Source: Flavobacterium sp. (GTDB lineage: Bacteria > Bacteroidota > Bacteroidia > Flavobacteriales > Flavobacteriaceae). From it: a stretch of 64,000 nt of DNA. Below the pieces are notes generated by a model. It made no database searches and was not told the DNA's origin. It saw only the letters and a program-made list of their open reading frames with translations. The translations under genes were made by a program, and so were the position numbers. This document shows positions 8,245 through 17,378 of the stretch, piece after piece. Each line of letters begins with the position of its first letter. The first letter of the stretch is position 1. The DNA lies in the NCBI RefSeq assembly GCF_039595935.1, contig NZ_JBCNKR010000006.1, positions 2,638,001 to 2,702,000 of the forward strand, read 5' to 3'.

Positions 8245-9315
8245 ATGAAAAATATAGATACGCTTACCCAGGAAGCAATTAGTTTATTAAAAAGCTTAAT
8301 CGAAACCCCTTCATTTTCAAGTGAAGAAGATCAGACGGCTCTTTTAATCGAAAATTGGTTCAATCAAAATGAAATTCCTTTCAAAAGAGAAAACAACAAT
8401 GTGTGGGCTTTCAACAAATATTTCGACGAAAACAAACCAACACTTTTACTAAACTCACATCACGATACAGTACGTCCAAATCAGGCATATACAAACTATC
8501 CATTCAAAGCAATTGAAAAAGACGGAAAACTATTTGGTTTAGGAAGTAATGATGCAGGAGGTTGCTTGGTTTCGTTATTAGCAACTTTTGTACATTTCTA
8601 CGAAAATCAAAAACTTTCTCACAATATTGTAATTGTAGCTTCAGCGGAAGAAGAAAGCAGTGGGAAAAATGGTTTAAACAGCGTTTTAAAAAGTTTACCA
8701 GAACTAGATTGCGCAATTGTAGGCGAGCCGACTTTAATGCAATTAGCAGTTGCAGAAAAAGGACTTTTAGTTTTAGATGTAAAAGTAAAAGGAACTGCAA
8801 GTCACGCCGCGCATCAAAACGATGATAATGCATTATACAAATCAATTCCGGTAATGGAATGGTTTAAAAACTATAAATTCGACAAAATCTCAGATGTTTT
8901 AGGTCCGGTAAAAATGACCGTAACGCAGATTAATGCAGGAAAACAACATAATGTTGTGCCTTCAGAATGTGATTTGGTAGTAGATATTCGCGTAACAGAT
9001 CGTTATACAAATGCTGAAATTCTAGAAGTGGTTAAAGCAAATGTAAACGCAGAAGTAACGCCAAGATCAATGCACTTAAATGCATCGTCTATTCCAGTTT
9101 CGCACGGTTTAGTTCAGGCTGGAATTGCATTAGGAAGAACAACGTATGGTTCGCCAACGCTTTCAGATCAATCCGTTTTAAGTTGTCAGTCTTTAAAATT
9201 AGGACCAGGAGAAACATTACGTTCACATTCAGCAGACGAATTTATTTTTGTAAATGAAATTGAAGAAGGAGTCGATTTGTATATTAAAATACTAACCGAT
9301 TTCTTTAAATTATAA
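8245..9315 (+). CDS. argE: Acylornithine deacylase, M20 metallopeptidase family
   Basis: 356 residues. It removes the acyl group from N-acylornithine or, in transcarbamylase-first pathways, from N-acylcitrulline. Zinc-site motifs of family M20 are SHHDTVRPN (His/Asp ligands near residue 73), the catalytic Glu pair in ASAEEESSGKNG (near 137) and GEPTLMQLAVAEKG. The dimerisation domain follows KGTASHAAH. Its position between argB and argH and the linked ArgF' argue that it removes succinyl from N-succinylcitrulline. Relation to DapE cannot be excluded from sequence alone, but context favours ArgE. Confidence 0.88.
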   Translation: MKNIDTLTQEAISLLKSLIETPSFSSEEDQTALLIENWFNQNEIPFKRENNNVWAFNKYFDENKPTLLLNSHHDTVRPNQAYTNYPFKAIEKDGKLFGLGSNDAGGCLVSLLATFVHFYENQKLSHNIVIVASAEEESSGKNGLNSVLKSLPELDCAIVGEPTLMQLAVAEKGLLVLDVKVKGTASHAAHQNDDNALYKSIPVMEWFKNYKFDKISDVLGPVKMTVTQINAGKQHNVVPSECDLVVDIRVTDRYTNAEILEVVKANVNAEVTPRSMHLNASSIPVSHGLVQAGIALGRTTYGSPTLSDQSVLSCQSLKLGPGETLRSHSADEFIFVNEIEEGVDLYIKILTDFFKL

Positions 9316-9322
9316 TATTTTT

Positions 9323-9405
9323 TAGGAGCTAATCCCGCTATCCGTTTCAATCTTTTGTGCCGAACCCCGGCACAAAAGGATTTCCACTACTATCGGGGCT
9401 AGGGC
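9323..9405 (+). ncRNA. Structured RNA element, probably the flavo-1 motif
   Basis: In the argE-argH spacer, an 11-bp hairpin (CTTTTGTGCCG at 9352-9362 with 9368-9378, loop AACCC) sits inside a second stem. The outer stem pairs AGC (9327-9329) and CCCG (9334-9337) with CGGG (9394-9397) and GCT (9398-9400). The flanks GGAGCTA and GGGGCTAGGG match what I remember of the flavo-1 RNA of Flavobacteria, whose function is not known. The family name is from memory. It may act on argH or be an independent transcript. Confidence 0.55.
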
Positions 9406-9496
9406 ACTTAGGAAATAAGAAACATAAAGTAAAAATGAAACTTTGTGAATCTTTGAGATCCTTTGAGTAACTCTGTGAAACAAAAACATACATCTT

Positions 9497-10777
9497 ATGA
9501 AACTTTGGGAAAAAGGAATACCAACAGATAAACAAATTGAACAATTCACTGTTGGAAATGACCGTGAACTGGATTTGGTTTTAGCAAAATACGATGCCTT
9601 AGGTTCAATCGCACACGCCAAAATGTTGGGACAAATTGGTTTATTAACAGCTGAAGAAACAACCTCTTTAGTTGATGCTTTAAACGAAATCATTGCAGAT
9701 ATCGTAGTAGGTAATTTCGAAATCGAAGACAGTTTTGAAGATGTTCATTCTAAAATAGAATATCTTCTAACGGTAAAATTGGGCGACGCAGGAAAGAAAA
9801 TCCACACGGCACGCTCTCGTAACGATCAGGTTTTAGTAGACGTTCATTTGTATTTAAAAGACGAATTAAAGGCTATAAAAGAACAAGTGAAAACGTTGTT
9901 TGACTTGTTGATGGAATCGGCAGAAAAACATCAAAATGTCCTATTACCAGGATATACGCATTTGCAAATCGCAATGCCATCATCATTCGGAATGTGGTTT
10001 TCAGCTTACGCTGAAAGTTTAATTGATGATATTACAATGCTGAATGCAGCCTCAAAAATTGTAGATCAAAATCCGTTAGGATCAGCTGCAGGTTACGGAA
10101 GTTCATTTCCGATCAACAGAACATTTACAACTCAAGAGTTAGGTTTCGAAACTTTAAAATACAATGCCGTTGCAGCGCAAATGAGCCGTGGAAAAGCAGA
10201 GAAAACAGTTGCTTTTGCCATGACAAGCGTTGCAGGAACGTTGTCAAAATTTGCAATGGATGTTTGTTTGTATATGAGCCAGAATTTCGATTTTATTGGA
10301 CTTCCGGCGCATCTTACAACAGGTTCTAGTATTATGCCTCATAAAAAGAATCCAGATGTTTTCGAATTAATCAGAGGAAAATGCAACAAGATTCAGGCGC
10401 TTCCGTATGAAATCACTTTAATTACAAATAATCTTCCAAGTGGTTATCATAGAGATTTGCAACTTTTAAAAGAAGGTTTGTTTCCAGCGATTCAAACTTT
10501 AAAATCTTGTTTAGATATTGCAATATTTTCAATTAAAGATATTACAGTAAAAGATCATATTTTAGAAGATAAAAAATACGATTATTTGTTTACTGTAGAT
10601 ACTTTAAATGAAATGGTAGTTGAAGGAATGCCATTTAGAGATGCGTACAAAGCAGTTGCTGAACAATTGGAAGCAGGAACTTACAAATCTCCAAAAGAAA
10701 CAAAGCACACGCACGAAGGCAGTATCAATAATTTATGCCTTGATGCGATAAAAGATAAAATGGAAGCCGCTTTTTAA
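9497..10777 (+). CDS. argH: Argininosuccinate lyase
   Basis: 426 residues of the fumarase/aspartase superfamily. It splits argininosuccinate into arginine and fumarate, the last arginine step. Motifs include HTARSRNDQVLVD in the N-terminal third, the catalytic-loop signature GSSIMPHKKNPDVFE (near residue 280) and PGYTHLQIAMP with the catalytic His. It is slightly shorter than the roughly 460 residues of many ArgH proteins, as is usual in this phylum. It is the last gene of the cluster and is followed by an intrinsic terminator at 10799. Confidence 0.95.
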   Translation: MKLWEKGIPTDKQIEQFTVGNDRELDLVLAKYDALGSIAHAKMLGQIGLLTAEETTSLVDALNEIIADIVVGNFEIEDSFEDVHSKIEYLLTVKLGDAGKKIHTARSRNDQVLVDVHLYLKDELKAIKEQVKTLFDLLMESAEKHQNVLLPGYTHLQIAMPSSFGMWFSAYAESLIDDITMLNAASKIVDQNPLGSAAGYGSSFPINRTFTTQELGFETLKYNAVAAQMSRGKAEKTVAFAMTSVAGTLSKFAMDVCLYMSQNFDFIGLPAHLTTGSSIMPHKKNPDVFELIRGKCNKIQALPYEITLITNNLPSGYHRDLQLLKEGLFPAIQTLKSCLDIAIFSIKDITVKDHILEDKKYDYLFTVDTLNEMVVEGMPFRDAYKAVAEQLEAGTYKSPKETKHTHEGSINNLCLDAIKDKMEAAF

Positions 10778-10798
10778 GCACTTTAATTTTCGATTTAT

Positions 10799-10836
10799 AA
10801 ACCGGTTTGTTGATTTACAGCAAATCGGTTTTTTTA
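10799..10836 (+). terminator. Intrinsic terminator of the arg/pro cluster
   Basis: An 11-bp stem with one mismatch (10799-10809 with 10821-10831, loop about TTGATTTACAG) is followed by a T-run. It lies 21 bp past the argH stop. Confidence 0.75.
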
Positions 10837-10921
10837 TTTCTATAAAATAAAGTATTTCTACTTTAAGGAAATTCGACCTAATTCTCTAAATTTGAGAATT
10901 GATCATTTTTAAATTAAAAAT

Positions 10922-11923
10922 ATGACGCAATTTGACGGGCAGGCCACGCAGCAACTTTATGAGAAAAATCTAATTACTGAAAATCAGTTTGAAGAAATAA
11001 TAGAATATCGAAGCCGAAACATATTTTCGCTTAATATAGAATTAAAATTACTGCTTTCGATTTCGGTATTAATGTTCACTTCAGGAATCGGAATCCTGAT
11101 TTATGATAACATTGATAGTATAGGACATATAGCTTTACTATCTATTTTGTTTGCGCTTACCTGCGGTTGTTTTTACTATTGTTTTAAAAATTCAATTGGC
11201 TTTAAAAAAGCCGAAACTACAACAGAGAGTCATTTTCTGGAATATATAGTGTTGACAGCAAATGTTCTTACCTGTATTTTTATAGGATATCTTCAGGTTC
11301 AGTATAAAGCTTTTGGTACACATTACGGTTTGGCTACTTTAGTTCCAACCATCGTCAGTTTTGTATGTGCGTATTATTTTGATAATAAAAGTGTTTTGAC
11401 AATTGCTGTAACAGGTTTGGCTGCATACGTAGGACTTACAGTAACACCTCAGGAACTTTTTAATGGCAATAATGATTTTTATGCCAATCAAAGTTTAAGT
11501 TATTCAGCTATTTTACTCGGAGCGTTATTGATTTTATGGACGGTTTATAGTTTTAAAATTAAACTTAAAACACATTTTACATTAATATACTTAACATTTG
11601 CACTTCATCTAATCAGTGTGGCTTCAATAAGTAATATGTATGATGATTATGATGTAAGCTGGATCTTTTTCAGTATCATTTTAGCAGCTTCATCATACTA
11701 TTTTTATAAAGTAAGTTATCAGCTTAAAGCAATTTCATTGTATGTTTTCATGATTATTTATGCCTATATAGGGTTCAATATTTTTCTTTTTAACCTATTT
11801 AAACATGTTGATTTTGATGATTTTTGGGTAATGTTTATTTTACTTTTACCAGCCTATTTTATTGGCTCGATAGTTATGTTTATAAAATTGATTAAAAAGT
11901 TTAACAAAGAAACAGCCGAATAA
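10922..11923 (+). CDS. DUF2157-like multipass membrane protein
   Basis: 333 residues. A soluble N-terminal stretch (about residues 1-42, ending FSLNIELKLLL) precedes about ten hydrophobic segments. This layout matches DUF2157-type inner-membrane proteins of unknown function. Its stop overlaps the ATG of the following, similarly built gene (TAATG), so the two are probably co-translated as a pair. No enzymatic motif is visible. The family assignment is by general architecture and the short N-terminal helical region. Confidence 0.7.
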   Translation: MTQFDGQATQQLYEKNLITENQFEEIIEYRSRNIFSLNIELKLLLSISVLMFTSGIGILIYDNIDSIGHIALLSILFALTCGCFYYCFKNSIGFKKAETTTESHFLEYIVLTANVLTCIFIGYLQVQYKAFGTHYGLATLVPTIVSFVCAYYFDNKSVLTIAVTGLAAYVGLTVTPQELFNGNNDFYANQSLSYSAILLGALLILWTVYSFKIKLKTHFTLIYLTFALHLISVASISNMYDDYDVSWIFFSIILAASSYYFYKVSYQLKAISLYVFMIIYAYIGFNIFLFNLFKHVDFDDFWVMFILLLPAYFIGSIVMFIKLIKKFNKETAE

Positions 11924-13149
11924 TGATAGCACACGATAAAAAATTATTAAACAATTTATTTTTAACAGAAGAAGCAGATTCTCTTAAAGATGGAGGGTTT
12001 ATAAGCAAAGAGCAAAAGAAAATTATTAGAGATGAACTGCCTTCTTTTAAAATTCAGAATAATATTTTGGTTCGTTTAGGTTTTTTTCTTTTAGGGGCAT
12101 TTTTGTATTTGTCTATTTGTGGCGTAATATCTTTAATGGGATTGTTCGGAGGCAGTTCTGAACATTATTTTTTTAATATTTGCTTTTATCTTTTTGCCAT
12201 AATTGGTATTGTTGGAGCAGAAATTTTGGCAAATAATAATTATTACAGACATGGTCTTGATGATGCTTTTATTTTAGGTATTCTTTTAAATATTGGGGCT
12301 GCTGTTTTTATTTCTGCGGAATATTACTATAGACAAAATTTCTACTCAGATGATTATAATTCTGTGCCAAACTCTTATGTTGAAATATTGACTGCTATTT
12401 TTGTTTCAATAGCCTCTTTTTTAGCTTACAGAAGATATCTGCATTTATTATCAATGCTCGTTTTCTGTTTGGCTTCATCTGTAGTTCTATTTTTAGGAAT
12501 GTTTGAAATAGGAACTATTGGTAAAACAATTTTACCGTTTATTACAATGTTAGTTTCAGCAGGATTTTATTTTTTTATCAAAAACAGAATTAAAAACTTA
12601 AAAGAATCTTATTATTACAACGGACTTTTATTAGCCAATAGTTTTTGTTTGATTCTATTTTATCTTTCCTGTAATTATTTGGTTGTAAGAGAACTTTCTG
12701 CAGAACTTTTGGGAGTTGACGTTAAGCCTGGTCAGGATATTCCATTTTCTTATTTCTTCTATGCCTTCACGTTTATTGTGCCGGCTGTTTATTTATTTCA
12801 GGCGTTAAAAACGAAAGACAGAATAATGTTGTGGATTAGTTTTGCAACATTAGCTTTTACTGTTTTTACAATCCGATTTTATTATTCAGTTTTGCCAATT
12901 GAAGCTGCATTAACGATAGGAGGACTGGTATTATTTGCCATTGCATTTTTCTCCATTCAAAAACTAAAAAATAAAGAATCTGGTTTGACTTTTAAACCGG
13001 ATAGAATCAATCATTCAAATGCTATTTTAAATGCCGAAACCCTAATTGTAGCCTCTACTTTAGGAATGAAACCAGAAGCAAAAGTAGAATCTCCAATGGA
13101 ATTTGGTGGCGGAGGTTTTAGCGGCGGCGGTTCTGGCGAAAGCTTTTAA
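11923..13149 (+). CDS. Multipass membrane protein, DUF2157/DUF4401-like partner
   Basis: 408 residues with a short cytoplasmic N-terminus, about ten membrane segments from residue 50 to 345, and a Gly/Ser-rich end (FGGGGFSGGGSGESF). Such glycine-rich tails are common on bacterial membrane proteins of unknown role. It starts inside the stop codon of the upstream gene and shares its layout, suggesting an ancient duplication or a heteromeric complex. Function is unknown. The gene ends at a bidirectional terminator. Confidence 0.68.
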   Translation: MIAHDKKLLNNLFLTEEADSLKDGGFISKEQKKIIRDELPSFKIQNNILVRLGFFLLGAFLYLSICGVISLMGLFGGSSEHYFFNICFYLFAIIGIVGAEILANNNYYRHGLDDAFILGILLNIGAAVFISAEYYYRQNFYSDDYNSVPNSYVEILTAIFVSIASFLAYRRYLHLLSMLVFCLASSVVLFLGMFEIGTIGKTILPFITMLVSAGFYFFIKNRIKNLKESYYYNGLLLANSFCLILFYLSCNYLVVRELSAELLGVDVKPGQDIPFSYFFYAFTFIVPAVYLFQALKTKDRIMLWISFATLAFTVFTIRFYYSVLPIEAALTIGGLVLFAIAFFSIQKLKNKESGLTFKPDRINHSNAILNAETLIVASTLGMKPEAKVESPMEFGGGGFSGGGSGESF

Positions 13150-13189
13150 TTAATTGTTAATTGTGAATGGTTAATTATTAATTATAAAA

Positions 13190-13221
13190 AAAACGCTGAA
13201 TTTTTGATTCAGCGTTTTTTT
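13190..13221. terminator. Bidirectional intrinsic terminator
   Basis: The stem AAACGCTGAA with TTCAGCGTTT (arms about 13190-13200 and 13208-13218) is flanked by A- and T-runs. It lies between convergent genes and can serve both. Confidence 0.8.
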
Positions 13222-13237
13222 GTTTTTATGAAGAATC

Positions 13238-13780
13238 TTAATCAAGATATTGTTCGTATTCTTCTATTTTAGCCCTTAAACGGTTTTCTAAATAAGCATT
13301 TCCATCTTTTAGTTTTTCTAAAATGATTTCGGCTTCAGCTTTATAATTTCTTCTTTTAAGATTATCCCAGGTTTTTGGTGGTTTTTGCAAATTGGTAATT
13401 CTATCAGCCAATTTTACAGCCCAGACTTCTTTTCTTAACTTTAAAATTCGGTTTAAACTATCCGGCATTCTTTCATCTTTAGGTAAACTGCTGTTTTTTG
13501 TAAGAGCAGAAACTCCTTCGGCAATTTCTAATCCAAATTCTCGTTCCAGTTCTTCAAACGTAGTATTGGTGTCTTCTAAAGTATCATGCAATAAAGCTAC
13601 CTGAGTTGTAAAATTTAAATCGAAATCTTTAGTATGATTCGAAGCAATCAGGATTTCCATTGTTACATTACTCAAATGAATAACATATGGAAGATCAGAA
13701 TCGGTAATAGTCTGATTGTTTTCTAAATGTTTTTTTGCTGCGAATAATATTGTCTTTTGATAAACCGTTTGAACATCCAT
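13238..13780 (-). CDS. Small alarmone hydrolase-like HD protein (SpoT/Mesh1 hydrolase type)
   Basis: 180 residues forming only the HD phosphohydrolase domain of the RelA/SpoT family. The metal and catalytic motifs are complete: His35 in VIHLSNV, His65-Asp66 in LLHDTLEDT, Glu69-Asp70, and Asp126/Asn130 in VKLADRITNL. There is no synthetase, TGS or ACT domain. Family knowledge predicts hydrolysis of (p)ppGpp to GDP/GTP, and metazoan Mesh1 also attacks NADPH. It is 19 bp from ytxJ on the same strand, so a stress-related two-gene unit is plausible. Substrate is inferred. Confidence 0.82.
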   Translation of the reverse strand: MDVQTVYQKTILFAAKKHLENNQTITDSDLPYVIHLSNVTMEILIASNHTKDFDLNFTTQVALLHDTLEDTNTTFEELEREFGLEIAEGVSALTKNSSLPKDERMPDSLNRILKLRKEVWAVKLADRITNLQKPPKTWDNLKRRNYKAEAEIILEKLKDGNAYLENRLRAKIEEYEQYLD

Positions 13781-13799
13781 TTAATAAGTTTTAAGAGTA

Positions 13800-14189
13800 T
13801 TAAACTTTACTTTTCAACGCTTGGGCATCAATATCACTATGTGAAACATCATAAACAGCTTTTCCGTTTTTAATTAAAATTAATTGTGGCGATTCGTGAT
13901 AAACTCCAAATCGGCTCGCAATTTCATTTGAAATATCTCTATGCGCAATTAGATCAAGAAAATAAGCATCAACAACATTTTCAAGATCGAATTCTCTTTC
14001 AAATTGTTTTAAGGCCATACGGCTGATACTGCATCTTGTACTGTGTTTAAAAATTACAACTGGCTTTTCCTGAGAAATAGCTTCAATTTCCATCAACTGA
14101 AGAATATCTGTTAATTCTGTCCAGTTTACGTTACTTTTTTGAGCTTCTGAGTTCTCTGAACTTCCGAAGATTGAATTAAAAAAACTCAT
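13800..14189 (-). CDS. ytxJ: Bacillithiol-system thioredoxin-like protein YtxJ
   Basis: 129 residues with a thioredoxin-like fold. The motif FKHSTRCSISRMAL holds the single active-site Cys53, and SPQLILIKNGKAVYD supplies the cis-Pro region. Family members are monothiol bacilliredoxins that may remove bacillithiol from proteins after oxidative stress. No bacillithiol synthesis genes (bshABC) are in view, so the link is by family. It is followed on the same strand by the alarmone hydrolase gene. Confidence 0.85.
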   Translation of the reverse strand: MSFFNSIFGSSENSEAQKSNVNWTELTDILQLMEIEAISQEKPVVIFKHSTRCSISRMALKQFEREFDLENVVDAYFLDLIAHRDISNEIASRFGVYHESPQLILIKNGKAVYDVSHSDIDAQALKSKV

Positions 14190-14395
14190 ATTTGGCTTGT
14201 TTTATGACTTTTTGACATTTAAATTTGATAAAAAGCAGAATTTATACGTCATTTTGTCTTTATTTTTACTATGGAATATATTTTGAATATTGGATAGCAA
14301 AGTTAAATCTTTTGAGTTAAAAATGTATCTCAATAAGTCTTAACTTTAATGTTATCGAATATTTAAAACAAAAAAATCAATCAAAATATAAAGAT

Positions 14396-16996
14396 ATGAA
14401 TATAAATAAATTTACTATTAAATCGCAGGAAGCCATTCAGTTGTCGCAGCAATTAGCACAGCGAAATGGCCAGCAGCAAATTGAAAATGAACACATTTTC
14501 AAGGCTATTTTTGAAGTTGATGAAAACGTTGCACCTTTTATTTTGAAAAAATTAAATGTAAACGTTCCATTATTTCTTCAGATTTTGGACAGTACAATTC
14601 AGAGTTTTCCAAAAGTTTCCGGAGGAGATGTTATGCTTTCTAGAGACGCAAACAAAGCTCTAAACGAAGCAGAAATCATCGCACAAAAAATGAACGACGA
14701 ATACGTTTCGATCGAGCATTTAATCTTGGCAATTTTCGATTCAAAAAGTAAAGTTTCTCAAATCTTAAAAGATCAGGGAGTTACAGGAAAAGGTTTGAAA
14801 GCGGCAATCGAAGAACTTCGTAAAGGAGAAAGAGTAACTTCGGCTTCGGCAGAAGAAACCTATAATTCACTAAATAAATATGCTAAAAACTTAAACGAAT
14901 TAGCAAGAACAGGAAAACTAGATCCGGTTATTGGTCGTGATGAAGAAATCCGTCGTGTTTTGCAGATTCTGACTCGTAGAACCAAAAACAATCCAATGCT
15001 TATTGGTGAGCCAGGAGTTGGTAAAACGGCGATTGCAGAAGGTTTAGCGCACAGAATTGTGGATGGAGACGTTCCGGAAAACTTAAAAGAAAAAATCGTT
15101 TTCTCACTTGATATGGGAGCTTTGATTGCCGGAGCGAAATACAAAGGAGAATTCGAAGAACGTTTAAAATCGGTTGTAAAAGAAGTTACAGCAGCAGAAG
15201 GTGATATTGTTTTGTTTATCGATGAGATTCACACACTTGTAGGCGCGGGTGGAGGAGAAGGCGCAATGGATGCGGCTAATATACTGAAACCAGCTTTGGC
15301 TCGTGGAGAATTAAGAGCAATTGGTGCCACAACTTTAGATGAATATCAAAAATATTTCGAAAAAGATAAAGCGCTTGAAAGACGTTTCCAAAAAGTCTTA
15401 ATCGATGAACCGGATACAGAAAGTGCCATTTCGATTTTACGTGGAATTAAGGAAAAATACGAAACACACCATAAAGTTCAGATTAAAGACGAAGCGATTA
15501 TTGCCGCTGTAGAATTATCTCAGCGTTATATTACAAACCGTTTTTTACCGGATAAAGCCATCGACTTAATGGACGAAGCGGCTTCTAAATTGCGTATGGA
15601 AATCAATTCAAAACCTGAAGAATTAGATGTTTTGGATCGTAAAATCATGCAGTTGGAAATTGAAATTGAAGCCATAAAACGTGAAAAAGAGGAAAGCAAA
15701 CTGAAAATTTTAGGTATGGAATTGGCCAACCTGAAAGAAGAACGCAACGAAATCTATGCAAAATGGAAACAGGAAAAAGATATCGTTGACGGAATTCAGG
15801 CTGTAAAACACGAAATTGAAGACTTTAAATACGAAGCAGAACGTGCAGAACGTGATGGTGATTACGGAAAAGTGGCTGAGATTCGTTACGGAAAAATAAA
15901 AGAAGCTCAGGAACGTCAGGAAAATTTGCAGAAACAATTGCTGGAGTTTCAATCTGGAAATTCTTTAATCAAAGAAGAAGTAACCAGAGAAGATATTGCC
16001 GAAGTTGTAGCAAAATGGACAGGTATTCCGGTAATGAAAATGCTTCAGACGGAAAGAGAAAAACTATTGCATTTGGAAGATGAATTGCACAAACGTGTAG
16101 TAGGTCAGGAAGAAGCGATAGAAGCAATAAGTGACGCTGTACGCCGAAGCCGTGCCGGTTTGCAGGATATGAAAAAACCTGTTGGATCGTTCTTATTCTT
16201 AGGAACAACCGGAGTTGGTAAAACGGAGCTGGCAAAAGCTTTGGCAGAATATCTTTTTGATGATGAAAACGCGATGACTCGTATTGATATGAGCGAATAT
16301 CAGGAACGTCACAGCGTAAGCCGTTTGGTTGGTGCGCCTCCGGGATACGTAGGTTATGATGAAGGAGGTCAATTGACCGAAGCTGTTCGTAGAAAACCAT
16401 ATTCTGTAGTGTTATTAGATGAGATCGAAAAAGCACATCCGGATACTTTCAATATTTTATTGCAGGTTTTAGATGAAGGACGTTTGACAGATAATAAAGG
16501 ACGTCTGGCTGATTTCAGAAATACGATTATTATTATGACCTCAAATATGGGAAGTAATATTATTCAGGAGAAATTTGAAAACCTAAAAGGAAGCGTTGAA
16601 GCTGCAACAGAAGCAGCTAAAAACGAAGTTTTAGGATTGTTAAAACAAACTGTTCGTCCTGAGTTTATCAACCGTATCGACGAAATTGTAATGTTTACAC
16701 CACTTACAGTAGAGAATATTTCCAGAATTGTGAGTCTGCAATTGAAGAGCGTTACCAAAATGCTGGCATTGCAAGGCATTACAATGGATGCGACTCCAGA
16801 AGCAATTGCTTATTTGGCAGACAAAGGTTATGATCCGCATTTTGGAGCAAGACCCGTAAAACGTGTCGTTCAGAGAGAAGTTTTAAATCAATTGTCAAAA
16901 GAGATTTTGGCAGGAAATATTACAACAGACAGCATTATTTTATTAGATGCATTTGATGGAAAATTGGTTTTTAGAAACCAGACACACAAAGTTTAA
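14396..16996 (+). CDS. clpB: ATP-dependent disaggregase ClpB
   Basis: 866 residues, full length for ClpB. The order is the Clp N-domain (about 1-145), AAA1 with Walker A GEPGVGKT (near 204-211) and Walker B FIDEIHTLVGAGG, the coiled-coil middle domain (about 405-525), AAA2 with GTTGVGKT (near 602-609) and LLDEIEKAHPDTFN, and the small C-terminal domain. The middle domain separates it from ClpA/ClpC. With DnaK/DnaJ it rescues aggregated protein after heat stress. A strong terminator follows. I could not identify a heat-shock operator upstream. Confidence 0.97.
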   Translation: MNINKFTIKSQEAIQLSQQLAQRNGQQQIENEHIFKAIFEVDENVAPFILKKLNVNVPLFLQILDSTIQSFPKVSGGDVMLSRDANKALNEAEIIAQKMNDEYVSIEHLILAIFDSKSKVSQILKDQGVTGKGLKAAIEELRKGERVTSASAEETYNSLNKYAKNLNELARTGKLDPVIGRDEEIRRVLQILTRRTKNNPMLIGEPGVGKTAIAEGLAHRIVDGDVPENLKEKIVFSLDMGALIAGAKYKGEFEERLKSVVKEVTAAEGDIVLFIDEIHTLVGAGGGEGAMDAANILKPALARGELRAIGATTLDEYQKYFEKDKALERRFQKVLIDEPDTESAISILRGIKEKYETHHKVQIKDEAIIAAVELSQRYITNRFLPDKAIDLMDEAASKLRMEINSKPEELDVLDRKIMQLEIEIEAIKREKEESKLKILGMELANLKEERNEIYAKWKQEKDIVDGIQAVKHEIEDFKYEAERAERDGDYGKVAEIRYGKIKEAQERQENLQKQLLEFQSGNSLIKEEVTREDIAEVVAKWTGIPVMKMLQTEREKLLHLEDELHKRVVGQEEAIEAISDAVRRSRAGLQDMKKPVGSFLFLGTTGVGKTELAKALAEYLFDDENAMTRIDMSEYQERHSVSRLVGAPPGYVGYDEGGQLTEAVRRKPYSVVLLDEIEKAHPDTFNILLQVLDEGRLTDNKGRLADFRNTIIIMTSNMGSNIIQEKFENLKGSVEAATEAAKNEVLGLLKQTVRPEFINRIDEIVMFTPLTVENISRIVSLQLKSVTKMLALQGITMDATPEAIAYLADKGYDPHFGARPVKRVVQREVLNQLSKEILAGNITTDSIILLDAFDGKLVFRNQTHKV

Positions 16997-17030
16997 TAGT
17001 TATTTGTTTAGTTAATTATTAAATCGGAGA

Positions 17031-17060
17031 AGCATCAGTCGCAAGACTGATGCTTTTTTT
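17031..17060 (+). terminator. Intrinsic terminator of clpB
   Basis: A perfect 10-bp stem (AGCATCAGTC, loop GCAA) at 17031-17040 and 17045-17054 is followed by T8. It lies 35 bp beyond the clpB stop. Confidence 0.9.
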
Positions 17061-17174
17061 ATATCCGTAAATAATGAAACTTTTTGTGTAATTCTTATAA
17101 CAATAAATTTTGAAGAAAACTTGAATTTTAAAATTATAAAAATCAGCAAATTATTAATTTAAAAACAAAAAAAC

Positions 17175-17294
17175 ATGAACAATATATTTAGAGGTTTACT
17201 GGCAGGATATGGAGCGAAAAAATTAGGCGGAGGCTGTTTCGGAACCATTATAGTTTTTATCATTCTTTGGGTATTATTAGGACAGTGCAGTTAA
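17175..17294 (+). CDS. 39-residue single-pass membrane peptide
   Basis: An ATG after an A-rich leader opens a 39-codon frame. The product has a Gly/Lys-rich amphipathic start (RGLLAGYGAKKLGGG) and one hydrophobic helix (CFGTIIVFIILWVLLG) near the C-terminus. It lies between the clpB terminator and the DUF808 gene, on their strand. The compositional pattern (Gly-rich hinge, clean membrane helix, TAA stop) argues against chance, but I know no homologue by sequence. It may be co-transcribed with the DUF808 gene, whose ATG is 84 bp downstream. Confidence 0.6.
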   Translation: MNNIFRGLLAGYGAKKLGGGCFGTIIVFIILWVLLGQCS

Positions 17295-17378
17295 AAATTA
17301 AATCCCCTTATCGTTAAAGAGATTAGGATAAAAAGTCTTAGATTCGCACAACTAAATTTTAAAACAAAAAATAAAATA

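Noticed and set aside
8562..8825. Frame opposite and within argE with Arg/Lys-rich product
   Set aside because: Lies wholly inside a well supported M20 gene; composition is that of a shadow frame.
15969..16436. 155-codon minus-strand frame within clpB
   Set aside because: Antisense shadow of the conserved AAA2 domain; no recognisable protein features.
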